Shown piece by piece: positions 8,196 to 17,124 of a stretch of DNA of 64,000 nt; positions within the stretch are counted from its first letter, which is position 1; each line of letters starts with the position of its first letter. The notes under the pieces are model-generated. The model worked only from the letters and a program-made list of their open reading frames with translations, was not told the DNA's origin and searched no databases. This DNA is from Solimonas sp041659605. GTDB lineage: Bacteria; Pseudomonadota; Gammaproteobacteria; Nevskiales; Nevskiaceae. The stretch covers positions 9,341 to 73,340 of the forward strand of contig JBAZXW010000022.1 of assembly GCA_041659605.1 (NCBI GenBank), in the 5' to 3' direction. The position numbers and the translations under genes are program-made.

Positions 8196-10166
8196 ATGTC
8201 CATCGTCCAGCAACTCCGTGTCCGTTCCGCACCGCGCGTCGCGCTGGTGGTTTCAGGGCTGCTGCTGGTCTCGGCCTGCGGTGGCCGCGACACTGCACCG
8301 GCGCCGCGTCCCGATGACGACGGCGCTGCGCCAGTCAGCCACTGGACCGACCTGGGCACGCGCCAGCGTGCCGCGCGTGCAGATCTTGCGGCCGCGCCCC
8401 GCGCCGACGCGCAGTGGACGGACTACGACCCGCCCGCGACGTACGCCGGCAGTGTCGCCACCGCCAACATCAACCTGCCGATGGACGACGGCGTGATCAT
8501 CACGCTCAATCTCGTGCAGCCGACCGTCGACGGTGTGCCGTCAACCGAGGCGCTGCCGACGATCGTGACGTTCACGCCGTACAACAAGAACGTCGGCGAC
8601 ACGATCCCGCTGGGCGGCGGTATCAACGACTACTTCGTGCGCCGCGGTTACAACCACGTGCTCGTCGACGTGCGCGGCACCGGCCGCTCCGGCGGCGGCT
8701 GGGATCCGTTCAGCGCGCGCGAGCAGCAGGACTATCCGCAGGTGCTCGACTGGGTCGTCGCGCAGCCCTGGAGCAACGGCGTGATCGGCCTGTGGGGCAT
8801 CTCGGCGACGGCGACGACCTCGATGCTGGCGGCGAGCCAGGGCCATCCCGCGGTGCGCGCAGCGTTTCCGATCGTGCCGCACGGCGACATCTATCGCGAC
8901 GTCGTCTTCGTCGGCGGCCAGGCCAGCGCCGCCTTCCTGCCGGCGTGGATGGGCGTCGTGACGATGCTGGCGACGCTCGATCCGCAGTTCTACGTGCAGC
9001 CCGACCAGTACGTCACCGCGGCGAGCGAGCACCTGCTCGGCGCGAACGGCTTCCTGGTGCCGCGCACCGTTGGCGTGCTCACCGGCCAGCCGGACTCGGC
9101 CTACGACAACGACTACTGGGCGGCGAAAGCGCCGCTCGAAGTCTCGGCCGGCCTGCAGGTGCCGACCTTCATCGTCGGCGGCCTGTTCGACATCTTCCAG
9201 CGCAGCGAACCGCTGAACTACGAGGCGCTCAAGCGCCACACCACCGCGAAGCTGCTGATCGGACCCTGGCACCACCTGCAGGCCGCGACCGGCGAAGGCC
9301 TGCCCATGGGCGGCGTGCCGGTGCTCGACCACATCGCCTTGATGTGGTTCGACCGTTACCTCAAGGACATCGACAATGGGGCAGAGGATCTGCCCGCCGT
9401 CACGCAATGGGTCTGGGGGCACGAGCAGTTCGCGATCAGCCCGGACTGGCCGCATCCGCAGGCGCAGGCGCAACGCCACTTCCTGCAGCCCGACGGCGCG
9501 CTCGCGCAGGCGCCGCCGCCCGCGGACGCGGCGCCGAGCGTGGTGATCCAGCAGCCGTTCAACGGCGTCTGCTCGCAGAGCAGCCTGCAGATCTCGCTCG
9601 GCCTCGTCGGCTACGCGCCGCTGCCATGCTGGTACGAGGACAACCTCGTGCAGTCGCTCGAAGCGACGTTCGACACCGCGCCATTGGAACAGGATTTGTA
9701 TCTCAACGGACCGATCCAGGCCGACATCTGGATGTCGACCACCGCGCTGAATGCGGGCCTCGTCGTGCGCGTGTCCGACCTCGAACCCGACGGCACGGCG
9801 CGATCACTGACCAGCGGCCTGCAGACCGCGTCGCTGCGCGCCGTCGACGAAAGCCGCTCGCGCCATCTCGACGGCGAGATGATCCAGCCCTGGCATGCGT
9901 TCACCGCAGACACGGTGCAGTCGCTCAGTCCCGGCGAGATCGTGAAAGTGTCCGTCGAAATATTTCCGACCAGCGCACTGATCCGAGAGGGACACCGCCT
10001 GCGCGTCTCTATCGGCGCCAGCAACTTCCCGTTCGCCGCTCAACCGTTGCCGGATCTGCTCGCGTCGGCGGCGGGCGTGCTGAGCATCTACACGGATGCA
10101 GAGCATCCATCGAGCGTTGTAGTGCCGGTCGTGCCGGCGTCGGCGCTGGACGGGATCTTGCCCTGA
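8196..10166 (+). CDS. Exported CocE/NonD (S15) family hydrolase, lipoprotein
   Basis: 656 residues from the ATG at 8196, just after the operators. A lipoprotein signal ends in LLLVSACGG (residues 19-31). The alpha/beta-hydrolase domain of X-Pro dipeptidyl-peptidase S15/CocE proteins follows, with nucleophile elbow GISATA (Ser203) in place of the more usual G-x-S-Y-x-G. Oxyanion/strand motifs VDVRGTGRSGG and GGLFDIFQ (likely Asp) and GPWHHLQ (likely catalytic His) are visible. The C-terminal X-Pro dipeptidase-type jelly-roll contains LREGHRLRVSIGAS-like sequence. Relatives cleave esters or amide bonds (cocaine esterase, glutaryl acylases), so the substrate cannot be named. Regulated by the divergent TetR. 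Confidence 0.85.
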   Translation: MSIVQQLRVRSAPRVALVVSGLLLVSACGGRDTAPAPRPDDDGAAPVSHWTDLGTRQRAARADLAAAPRADAQWTDYDPPATYAGSVATANINLPMDDGVIITLNLVQPTVDGVPSTEALPTIVTFTPYNKNVGDTIPLGGGINDYFVRRGYNHVLVDVRGTGRSGGGWDPFSAREQQDYPQVLDWVVAQPWSNGVIGLWGISATATTSMLAASQGHPAVRAAFPIVPHGDIYRDVVFVGGQASAAFLPAWMGVVTMLATLDPQFYVQPDQYVTAASEHLLGANGFLVPRTVGVLTGQPDSAYDNDYWAAKAPLEVSAGLQVPTFIVGGLFDIFQRSEPLNYEALKRHTTAKLLIGPWHHLQAATGEGLPMGGVPVLDHIALMWFDRYLKDIDNGAEDLPAVTQWVWGHEQFAISPDWPHPQAQAQRHFLQPDGALAQAPPPADAAPSVVIQQPFNGVCSQSSLQISLGLVGYAPLPCWYEDNLVQSLEATFDTAPLEQDLYLNGPIQADIWMSTTALNAGLVVRVSDLEPDGTARSLTSGLQTASLRAVDESRSRHLDGEMIQPWHAFTADTVQSLSPGEIVKVSVEIFPTSALIREGHRLRVSIGASNFPFAAQPLPDLLASAAGVLSIYTDAEHPSSVVVPVVPASALDGILP

Positions 10167-10270
10167 CTGACGGTCGATGTCGGCCCGGTGGCCGGCGCCG
10201 GCGATGAAGCGGACATCGAGATTCCCGCCGCAGGGGGTTGGCTGTTTCCGCGGAAGTCGAACGCTGCGGG

Positions 10271-10921
10271 CTATCGAACGCCCCTCATTGCCCGCTTCGC
10301 CGCGTCGCTCGCATCGTCGGAGAAGCCGTCCTTCATCTGCTCCAGGCTGGCGATGACCAATTGCGGAAGGTTCAGGGTGCTGTTGCCGTCGCTCCAGTAG
10401 TCGATCACGGTGGTCACGACCATCAGGGTCGTGATCGCCAGCAGGCGCGGACGCAGATCGTGCGGGCCCAGGCGCGTGTAGCGCGGCGCGAGTGCGTCCG
10501 CGAGGGCCTGCGCGTAGCTGGCCTGGAATTCGAGCGCCTTTGCGCGCAGGGCCGGTGACGAAGACAGCATGCGCGACTGCAGCCGGATCATGCTGCGCTG
10601 CTTCGCGAAATTCGCTTCGAGCCGACCGAACGTCCAGATGATGGCGTCGACCGCGCTGAGGGTGGTGGGGGCGGCGTTGAGCGCATCGATCAGCGCGGAC
10701 AGGCGCTGCTCGTAGAAGGCCACGACGACGGCGGCTTCCTTCGAGTCGAAGTAGCGGAAGAAGGTTGCGCGGCCGACCTCCGCCCGGGCCGCGACGTCGT
10801 CGGCGGTGAAGCTTGCCAGTTCTCGCTCGCCGAGCAGCGCCGTCGCCGCATCGACGATCTGGCCGCGCGTTCGAAGGCGGTTCTTCTCGCGCAGCGAGAC
10901 GGGGGTTGACTTGTTGATCAT
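10271..10921 (-). CDS. TetR-family repressor
   Basis: 216 residues. HTH region at about residues 20-65 includes FTADDVAARAEVGRATFFRY. The C-terminal domain is helical with no named ligand signature. It is divergent from the DUF1214-sulfotransferase gene, 63 bp apart, with overlapping palindromes at 10934-10960 that are its likely operator. The 104-bp gap to the upstream hydrolase gene holds no gene. Confidence 0.88.
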   Translation of the reverse strand: MINKSTPVSLREKNRLRTRGQIVDAATALLGERELASFTADDVAARAEVGRATFFRYFDSKEAAVVVAFYEQRLSALIDALNAAPTTLSAVDAIIWTFGRLEANFAKQRSMIRLQSRMLSSSPALRAKALEFQASYAQALADALAPRYTRLGPHDLRPRLLAITTLMVVTTVIDYWSDGNSTLNLPQLVIASLEQMKDGFSDDASDAAKRAMRGVR

Positions 10922-10933
10922 CAGAATATGATA

Positions 10934-10960
10934 CTCAATACATATTGAGACGCCGTCTCA
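10934..10960. promoter_or_regulatory. Overlapping palindromic operators
   Basis: CTCAATACATATTGAG (10934-10949) and TGAGACGCCGTCTCA (10946-10960) are both perfect palindromes and share TGAG. The TGAGAC...GTCTCA form is common for TetR operators. They lie between divergent tetR and the DUF1214-sulfotransferase gene. Confidence 0.8.
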
Positions 10961-10984
10961 CAAAGTCGAATCGAGGGGATGAGG

Positions 10985-13330
10985 ATGTCGAGTGAGCTGC
11001 AGCGGGCCTATTCCGAGTTGCTCGGCGAACTGAAGGCCGTCGAGGAGCGCTTGAAGGCCGTCACGCCACCACTCGACGAGCCGGATATCGTCGAGGGCTA
11101 CCGCTGGATCTTCAGCCTGCTCGGCGCGGCGCTCGACACCTACGTCTGGGCCGACACCGGGCGCCCGCGCTTCACCGACATCGTCGGGCCGTATCGCAAG
11201 TGGGGCGGCGACAACGCCGACGCCTACTACCAGATGACGGCGCTGGACCCGGCGCGCACTTACCGCGTGACCGTGCGTCCGGGCGACGCTGTGTACTGGT
11301 CGCTGACGGTGTACGGCGGCCCGAACGACGGCCACTACTCGAATCGCATCGTCTGCATCGCCAACAACCGTACGGTCAAGCCGTCCGCAGACGGCTCGTA
11401 CACGCTTTGGCTCAGTCCGACGCCGCACCCGGAGAACGGGTTCAAGCTCGATCCCGATGCCGTCGTCGGCCTGACGCGCGACTACCTGAACGATCCGGTC
11501 GCCGGCCGCCGCGCGGTGTGGTCGATCGAGGCGGTCGATGCGCCGGCCACGAAGAAGGACGATCCGGCGACCCTCGCCCGGCGCTTCCGTGCGGCACGCA
11601 CGTGGATCAGCGAGCAGGCGCAGATGGTGCCGGTGCGGCTGTCGCCGGCCAACCAGGTGCAGGAACCCTATCCCGTTCCCAAGGAGACCTTCGGCTGGTC
11701 CGCGGGTGACGCCTCGTACGCGATGGGCAGCTTCGACCTCGAAGACGGTCAGACGCTGCTGATCGAAGGGCGCTCACCGGAATGCGTGTTCTGGAACCTG
11801 AACCTGTGGAATCCCTTCCTCCACACCTACGACTATGCGTATGACCGGGTGTCGATCAACAAGGCGCAGGTGAAGTACGAGGCGGACGGGTCCTGGAAGC
11901 TGTATGTGTCGGCAAAGGATCCCGGTCATCCGAACTGGCTGTGCACGCAGGGCCACAAGCGCGGCCTGCTGTGGTTCCGCTGGTTCCTGGCCGAGGACGA
12001 AGTCGCGCGTCCGCGCACGACCTTGATCGGTGCCGACGGCAAGCCGGTCAAGGTCAAGACGCTCGAGCGCCCGCCGGCGGTGAAGCTCGATGATCTCGCC
12101 GATCCGAAGTTTCCGATGATGATGCGGCCCATCATCAAGATGCTGGGCCTGCGCGTGCGCAACGTGCAGTTCACGCCCGAGGCCTACTGCGAAGAGGCGA
12201 GCAAACAGACCGGCCTGAAGAACTTCGGCGACACCGGCTTCATGAAGCGGCTCGACGTGCTGTGCCGCTCGCTGCGCGAAGAGGCGAACCTGTCGGACCT
12301 CGGCAAACTGAATGCCTGGGAGGGCACGCTGCAGCCGCTGCGCAACCGGCTGCTGCTGGAAGATCTCTACGCGAAGCATCCGGAGATTGAAAACGTTGCG
12401 ATCGAGCGGCCGATCATCATCTGCGGCATGCCGCGCACCGGCACCACGCACCTGCTCAACCTGATGTCCGCGGACCCGGCGCTGAGCCACCTGCCGTACT
12501 GGGAAAGCCTGGAGCCGATTCCCAAGGAATCGGAACGCGTGGCGCCGGGCAAGAAGGACCCGCGCATCGGGCGCTGCGCGCAGGCCTGCCAGTTCATCGA
12601 CGGGCTGATGCCGAACTTCAAGCGCATGCACGAGATGACCGTCGATCACGCGCACGAGGAGATCCAGCTGCTGGCGATGGACGTCTCCGGCATGCTGTTC
12701 GAAACGATGTCGCATGTGCCGGGCTGGCGCGACTACTACAAGGCCCACGATCAGACGCCGTCGTATCTCCACCTGCGCCGGGTCCTGAAGGCGCTGAGCT
12801 GGCTGCGCGGCAGCGGCAAACGATGGGTGCTGAAGACGCCGCAGCACCTCGAGCAGTTCGGCCCGCTGCTGACCGCGTTTCCGGACGCGACCATCGTGCT
12901 GACGCATCGCGACCCGGTGGCGATCACCGCGTCGATGGCGACGATGGTCGCCTATGCCCGGCGCCTGAGCACGAACAAGCCCGATCCCCGGCAGATTGGC
13001 CGCTACTGGGCCGATCGCAGCTTCGACCTGATCAGCGGCTGCCTGTCCTGGCGCGATCGCCTGCCCGCGGAGCGGACCTTCGATGCGCGTCTCGACGACT
13101 TCATCGCCGACGAGATGGGTGTGCTCAAGAGCGTCTACCGCGTCGCCGGCCAGCCGCTCGAAGCGCTGGCGCTGTCGAAGATGGCGGAGTACTCGGAAGC
13201 CAATCCGCGTGGTCGCCACGGCACGGTGGCCTACGACCTCAAGGCGCTGGGGCTGGATGCCAACGTCCTGCGCGAGCGCATGAGCGCGTACACGAAGCGC
13301 TTCGGGCTGCGCGACGAGCGGTTGAACTGA
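10985..13330 (+). CDS. DUF1214-sulfotransferase fusion protein
   Basis: 781 residues from the ATG at 10985, which has GAGGGG 7-8 nt upstream; an in-frame ATG at 10979 is too close to that ribosome site. Residues about 50-360 form a DUF1214-type region (GGDNADAYYQMTALDP, YWSLTVYGGPNDGHYSNR, FWNLNLWNPF). Residues about 470-780 are a sulfotransferase domain with the PAPS 5'-phosphate loop CGMPRTGTTHLL (from about residue 480) and the downstream LTHRDPVAITASM 3'-phosphate segment. No signal peptide is present. The two families are more usually separate proteins; a fusion suggests both act on one hydrophobic substrate such as a lipid or sterol-like compound. Controlled by the divergent TetR. Confidence 0.85.
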   Translation: MSSELQRAYSELLGELKAVEERLKAVTPPLDEPDIVEGYRWIFSLLGAALDTYVWADTGRPRFTDIVGPYRKWGGDNADAYYQMTALDPARTYRVTVRPGDAVYWSLTVYGGPNDGHYSNRIVCIANNRTVKPSADGSYTLWLSPTPHPENGFKLDPDAVVGLTRDYLNDPVAGRRAVWSIEAVDAPATKKDDPATLARRFRAARTWISEQAQMVPVRLSPANQVQEPYPVPKETFGWSAGDASYAMGSFDLEDGQTLLIEGRSPECVFWNLNLWNPFLHTYDYAYDRVSINKAQVKYEADGSWKLYVSAKDPGHPNWLCTQGHKRGLLWFRWFLAEDEVARPRTTLIGADGKPVKVKTLERPPAVKLDDLADPKFPMMMRPIIKMLGLRVRNVQFTPEAYCEEASKQTGLKNFGDTGFMKRLDVLCRSLREEANLSDLGKLNAWEGTLQPLRNRLLLEDLYAKHPEIENVAIERPIIICGMPRTGTTHLLNLMSADPALSHLPYWESLEPIPKESERVAPGKKDPRIGRCAQACQFIDGLMPNFKRMHEMTVDHAHEEIQLLAMDVSGMLFETMSHVPGWRDYYKAHDQTPSYLHLRRVLKALSWLRGSGKRWVLKTPQHLEQFGPLLTAFPDATIVLTHRDPVAITASMATMVAYARRLSTNKPDPRQIGRYWADRSFDLISGCLSWRDRLPAERTFDARLDDFIADEMGVLKSVYRVAGQPLEALALSKMAEYSEANPRGRHGTVAYDLKALGLDANVLRERMSAYTKRFGLRDERLN

Positions 13331-13360
13331 GCGGCGGGTGCGGGCAATCCCTACATCGCT

Positions 13361-13460
13361 GCGTCATTGCGAGGAGCCGAAGGTGACGAAGCAATCCAGT
13401 GGACGACCACGCAAATGGCACAACTGGATCGCCACGGCCGCTGCGCGGCCTCGCGATGAC
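13361..13460. repeat. Dispersed repeat, TTGCGAGGAGCC family
   Basis: Starts GTCATTGCGAGGAGCCGAAG and ends CGGCCTCGCGATGACGG; the ends are imperfect inverted repeats around GCAATCCAGTGG and CAACTGGATCGCC. It fills most of the 188-bp gap before the GH5 gene. Such elements are common between genes in proteobacteria. Confidence 0.65.
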
Positions 13461-13518
13461 GGACTGGTTCAGAGGTTCCCGAGCTACGAAGAATGTGGTT
13501 GATGGAGGAGACAAAGAA

Positions 13519-15039
13519 ATGAACGCTGTCGTTGCTTTGCGAACGGTGTCACTGAAGTTGCTGGCGGGCCTTGCAGTCGTGGGGCTTTGTGCGTGCAACT
13601 CCGTCGCGGACGCGCCGGCGTCGCCGGGCACGGCTGCGGCGGCGAACGCCACCCCGCAGAAGCTGAGCCGCAATGGCCGCTGGTTTCTGGATGATCAGGG
13701 CCGCGTCGTGGTCATCCACGGCACCAACATGATCAACAAGCTGCCGCCGTATTCGCCGGACGTTCTCGGCTTCGACGAAGAGGATCTGCGCTTCCTCGCC
13801 GACAACGGTTTCAACGGCATCCGCCTGGGTTTCAGCTGGGCGGGCGTCGAGCCGAATCCCGGTGAATACGATGATGCCTACATCGGCAAGATCGTGGCCC
13901 TGGCCGCCGCAGCCGCGCGCCACGGCCTGCTGCCGGTCGTCAATTTCCATCAGGACGGCTACGCCGAAAAGTACGGCGGCAACGGCGCACCGGAGTGGGC
14001 GAGCATCGACTACGGCATCCCGGGATCGCCGCTGCCGGCGCCGGCGAACGTCCTGCCGGGCGCTTCCATCGCCAACGAGAATTTCTGGATGAATACCGCA
14101 GGGCCGGACGGCATCGGCCTGCAGGATCACTACGCCGCGGCCTGGCGGCACGTGGCGGAACGCTTCGGGAGCGACCCGCATACGGTCTTCGAGCTGTACA
14201 ACGAACCGTCCCCCGGATTTGTCGATGTCGCCGCTTGCGCGCTGCCGGTGGGCTGCCCGGAGTTCGACATTCTGAAGCTGGCGCCGTTTTACACGAAGGT
14301 GCTGCAGGCGATCCGCGAAGTCGACGCGACACGGCTGGTCTTCGTCGAGCCCACTGCGCTGTTTGGTCTGGGTGCGAGAACCTGGTTGCCGGCCACCGAC
14401 GATCCGGAGATCGGCTTCGCCTTCCACAACTACTGCGCGCTGGACCTGGCCGGCCTGCCGTTGCCGCCGGAGGGCTGCGACCAGCTCGTCGCGCTCACAC
14501 TCGACAATGCGCAGGCGCAGTTCGATGCCACCGGTGAACCGCTGCTGATGAACGAGTTCGGAGCCTTCAACACCGATGAAGTCGTCGCCAGCCTGCTGGA
14601 CCGGGCGGACGGGATGATGCTGAGCTGGATGCACTGGGCGTACTGGGCCCAGGACTTCGGCGAGGTCGCCACCTACGGCCTGATCAATGACCTGGGCGCG
14701 CCGCCCACGGACGACAACATCAAGCAGGGCCTGCTGCGCGTACTCAGCCGGCCCAAGCCGCGCCTGATTGCCGGCACCCCGCAGGACTGGAGCTGGAATG
14801 AGGCCGCGTCAACCTTCCAGGCGCACTACGCCACCACTCGCGCTGACGGCAGCGGCAACTTTGCAGCCGGTGCGGTCTCGGCCTTCTTCATCCATCCGCG
14901 GTTCTATCCGGACGGCTATCGAGTCGAGGTCTCCGGCGGAACGGTCACGTCACCCGCGAACGCTGCGCTGCTGACGATCGCCTCGCTTGCGGGCGCCAAT
15001 TCGGTGACCGTGAGCGTCACGCCCACGACAGCGGACTGA
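13519..15039 (+). CDS. GH5 endoglycoceramidase-like lipoprotein
   Basis: 506 residues from the ATG at 13519 (GGAGGAG lies 9 nt upstream; the longer open frame runs back through a repeat). Lipoprotein signal ends in VVGLCACNS (about residues 16-26). The catalytic domain is a GH5-type TIM barrel: HGTNMINK near strand 1, FELYNEP with the acid/base Glu229, and LLMNEFGAF with the nucleophile Glu346. Sequence order and size match endoglycoceramidases, which cut the bond between glycan and ceramide in glycosphingolipids; other GH5 activities remain possible. The last 85 residues are beta-rich, as in the C-terminal domain of that family. It is convergent with the PEP-mutase-like gene. Confidence 0.8.
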   Translation: MNAVVALRTVSLKLLAGLAVVGLCACNSVADAPASPGTAAAANATPQKLSRNGRWFLDDQGRVVVIHGTNMINKLPPYSPDVLGFDEEDLRFLADNGFNGIRLGFSWAGVEPNPGEYDDAYIGKIVALAAAAARHGLLPVVNFHQDGYAEKYGGNGAPEWASIDYGIPGSPLPAPANVLPGASIANENFWMNTAGPDGIGLQDHYAAAWRHVAERFGSDPHTVFELYNEPSPGFVDVAACALPVGCPEFDILKLAPFYTKVLQAIREVDATRLVFVEPTALFGLGARTWLPATDDPEIGFAFHNYCALDLAGLPLPPEGCDQLVALTLDNAQAQFDATGEPLLMNEFGAFNTDEVVASLLDRADGMMLSWMHWAYWAQDFGEVATYGLINDLGAPPTDDNIKQGLLRVLSRPKPRLIAGTPQDWSWNEAASTFQAHYATTRADGSGNFAAGAVSAFFIHPRFYPDGYRVEVSGGTVTSPANAALLTIASLAGANSVTVSVTPTTAD

Positions 15040-15046
15040 GCCACGC

Positions 15047-15838
15047 TCAGTTCCCTTCCAGCCACCCGAACCGCCCGTCCTCCAACGTCTGCTTCGCCAC
15101 GCGCCCAAGCGCCTTCATCGCGACCTGGTACATCGATCCGCCGAAGCTGATGCGGCGGACGCCGGCGGCGGCGAGGTCGGCGACGGTGAAGGACTTGCCG
15201 GGAATGCCGACCATGAAGCTGAAGGGGCGTTTCAGCGACGCGGCGACTTTGCGCACGGCGTCGAGGTCGGGCAGCGCGGGCGCGAAGAGGACGTCGGCGC
15301 CCACGCTTTCGTAGGCTTGCAGGCGCGCGATGGTGTCTTCGAGGTCGGCGTGGCCGCGCAGGAAGTTTTCGCAGCGCGCAGTAAGCGTGAACGGGAACGG
15401 CAGCGCGCGCGCCGCCCGCACGGCCGCGTCGATGCGCCGTGTCGCGAGGTCGAGATCGTAGAACGGTCGCTGCGGGTCACCGCTGTAGTCCTCGATGGAG
15501 CCGCCGACGGCGCCGGATTCGGCGGCGAGGTTGATCGTCTCTGCCACCTGCGGCGGCTCTTCGCCGAAGCCGTTTTCGAGATCGGCCGACACCGGCAGCG
15601 TCGTCGCGGCGGACACGAGACGGATGTGCGCCATCACCTCGTCGCGCGTCAGCTCGCCGTCGCGCTTGCCCAGCGTCGCGGCGGAGGCGCCGCTCGACGT
15701 GGCCAGTGCTTCGTAGCCGAGCCGCTCGAACAGACGCGCCGAGCCGCCGTCGAAGGGATTGGGCATGAGGAAGGCGCCGGTCCTGTGGTGCAGAGCCAGG
15801 AAGCGTTCAGCATTTTCGGATTGCGTGGGCGTGGGCAT
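15047..15838 (-). CDS. Isocitrate lyase/PEP mutase superfamily protein
   Basis: 263 residues, the usual length for small members of this superfamily. A (beta/alpha)8 fold is indicated by LMPNPFDGGSARLFERLGYEALATSSGASA at the N-terminus, described here by its position 24-53, then SADLENGFGEEP (metal-binding Asp/Glu), ARCENFLRG and FAPALPD. The KKCGH cysteine motif of isocitrate lyase is absent. Members cleave or form C-C or C-P bonds next to a carboxylate (oxaloacetate hydrolase, carboxyvinyl-carboxyphosphonate mutase, methylisocitrate lyase), so the reaction is not assignable. Cytosolic. It stands alone between a convergent GH5 gene and an AraC gene. Confidence 0.8.
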   Translation of the reverse strand: MPTPTQSENAERFLALHHRTGAFLMPNPFDGGSARLFERLGYEALATSSGASAATLGKRDGELTRDEVMAHIRLVSAATTLPVSADLENGFGEEPPQVAETINLAAESGAVGGSIEDYSGDPQRPFYDLDLATRRIDAAVRAARALPFPFTLTARCENFLRGHADLEDTIARLQAYESVGADVLFAPALPDLDAVRKVAASLKRPFSFMVGIPGKSFTVADLAAAGVRRISFGGSMYQVAMKALGRVAKQTLEDGRFGWLEGN

Positions 15839-15909
15839 GCGGGGCTCCGGGAAGGCGGCGTGGGGACGATAGCGCTGTTGGGGGTGGCGTCGCGCGGTGT
15901 GAAAGGCGC

Positions 15910-15951
15910 CCCCTCACCCCAGCCCTCTCCCCCCGGTGTGGGGAGAGGGAG
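15910..15951. repeat. CCCTCTCCCC-type palindromic repeat
   Basis: CCCTCTCCCCCCGGTGTGGG followed by GAGAGGGAG forms a strong hairpin; a second example lies at 38832-38874. It sits just 3' of the AraC gene on the minus strand and could end its transcript. Confidence 0.7.
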
Positions 15952-15959
15952 TTTTGATC

Positions 15960-16979
15960 TCAGTGCTGCGCGCTGCGATAGCCGGTTGGGCTCGTGCCGG
16001 TCCACTTGCGGAACGCGCGGGTGAAGTTGGCCGGGTCGCTGTAACCGACCTGCAGTGCGATCTGTTCGATGCTCAGCGCCGGGTTGTCGAGCAGGCGGAT
16101 GCTGTCGCGGCGGCGTGCTTCGTCGAGCAACTCGGAATAGCGCAGCCCGTGCTGCAGCAGGCGACGCTTGAGTGTGCGCGGCGATGTCGTCAGGCGTTCC
16201 GCAGCGCTCGCGAGATCGGGATAGCCGGCGGCGGCGTCGGCCAGCAGTGCGCGCACGCGGCCGGGGAAGTCTTCGCCGAAGCCGAGCACGGCGAGCTCGC
16301 GTGCGCACTGCTCCTGCACCAGTTTTGCGGTGACGGCGTTCGCGGTCGCCAGCGGCAGGTCGAGAATCGCCGCGTGAAAGCGCAGCTGGTTCGCGCCCAT
16401 GCCGAAGCGCACCGACGGCAGGCGCGTGCGATAGCGTTCGTAGTAGGGCGGCTGCGGATAGTCGAACCACAGCTCGATCCAGTTCCAGGCCTCGGCGCTG
16501 ATGAGCTGCTGGGCCATGCGCGCGATGCCGACCAGGAACAGGTCGAAAATCAGCACGCGCGCGCTGCCCTGCGGAACGGTCTCGGTCACTTCGATCACGG
16601 CCTGCGCGTTGTCGGTGTAGAGGCGCAGGCTCAGGTTGGGCAGGCGCAGCTTGAGAAAGCCCTGGCCGAACTCGATTGCCTCGCGCAGCGTGCGGTGGCT
16701 CATCACGCCGTAGCCGATGAAGCCGTGCGTGGTCAGGCCGCTGTTGAGGCCGATCTCGTAACCCAGCGCCGGATCGCCGCTGAGCTTGACCGCGCGCAGC
16801 AACAGCTGGCTCGCCTGCACCAGCGTCAGCCGCGCATCTGCGTTGTCGAGCAGGCCCGGCGGCAGCCTGAAGCCTTCGAGCATGCGTTCACGCGACACGC
16901 CGCGCGCCGCGGCCAGCTGCAGGATCAGCAGGCCGTAGACGACGGGGACGGCGGGCTTGGCGAGATCTTCGGCTTTCAT
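15960..16979 (-). CDS. AraC-family regulator, OruR-like
   Basis: 339 residues from the ATG at 16979. The N-terminal two thirds match the Arabinose_bd (PF12625) domain of OruR/ArgR-type AraC proteins (GLLILQLAAARGV, GYGVMSHRTLREAIEFG). The C-terminal ~100 residues carry the double HTH, with DLASAAERLTTSPRTLKRRL and IALQVGYSDPANFTRAFRKW. It is divergent from the three-haem lipoprotein gene at 17125, 145 bp apart, and is the obvious candidate to control it. No clear direct-repeat operator was identified by eye. Confidence 0.87.
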   Translation of the reverse strand: MKAEDLAKPAVPVVYGLLILQLAAARGVSRERMLEGFRLPPGLLDNADARLTLVQASQLLLRAVKLSGDPALGYEIGLNSGLTTHGFIGYGVMSHRTLREAIEFGQGFLKLRLPNLSLRLYTDNAQAVIEVTETVPQGSARVLIFDLFLVGIARMAQQLISAEAWNWIELWFDYPQPPYYERYRTRLPSVRFGMGANQLRFHAAILDLPLATANAVTAKLVQEQCARELAVLGFGEDFPGRVRALLADAAAGYPDLASAAERLTTSPRTLKRRLLQHGLRYSELLDEARRRDSIRLLDNPALSIEQIALQVGYSDPANFTRAFRKWTGTSPTGYRSAQH

Positions 16980-17124
16980 CGGCGACAGCGAGAGACGTGC
17001 GGTGATCCTAACGCGGCAATGGCCCGAATTGACAGGCAACTCGTCACTTTGGCCTCTCACGCTCGGCGCCTGCGCGCGCGAACAATGCGCATTCAAGCGC
17101 GGTGCATTCGGAGAGAGGCGGGAA

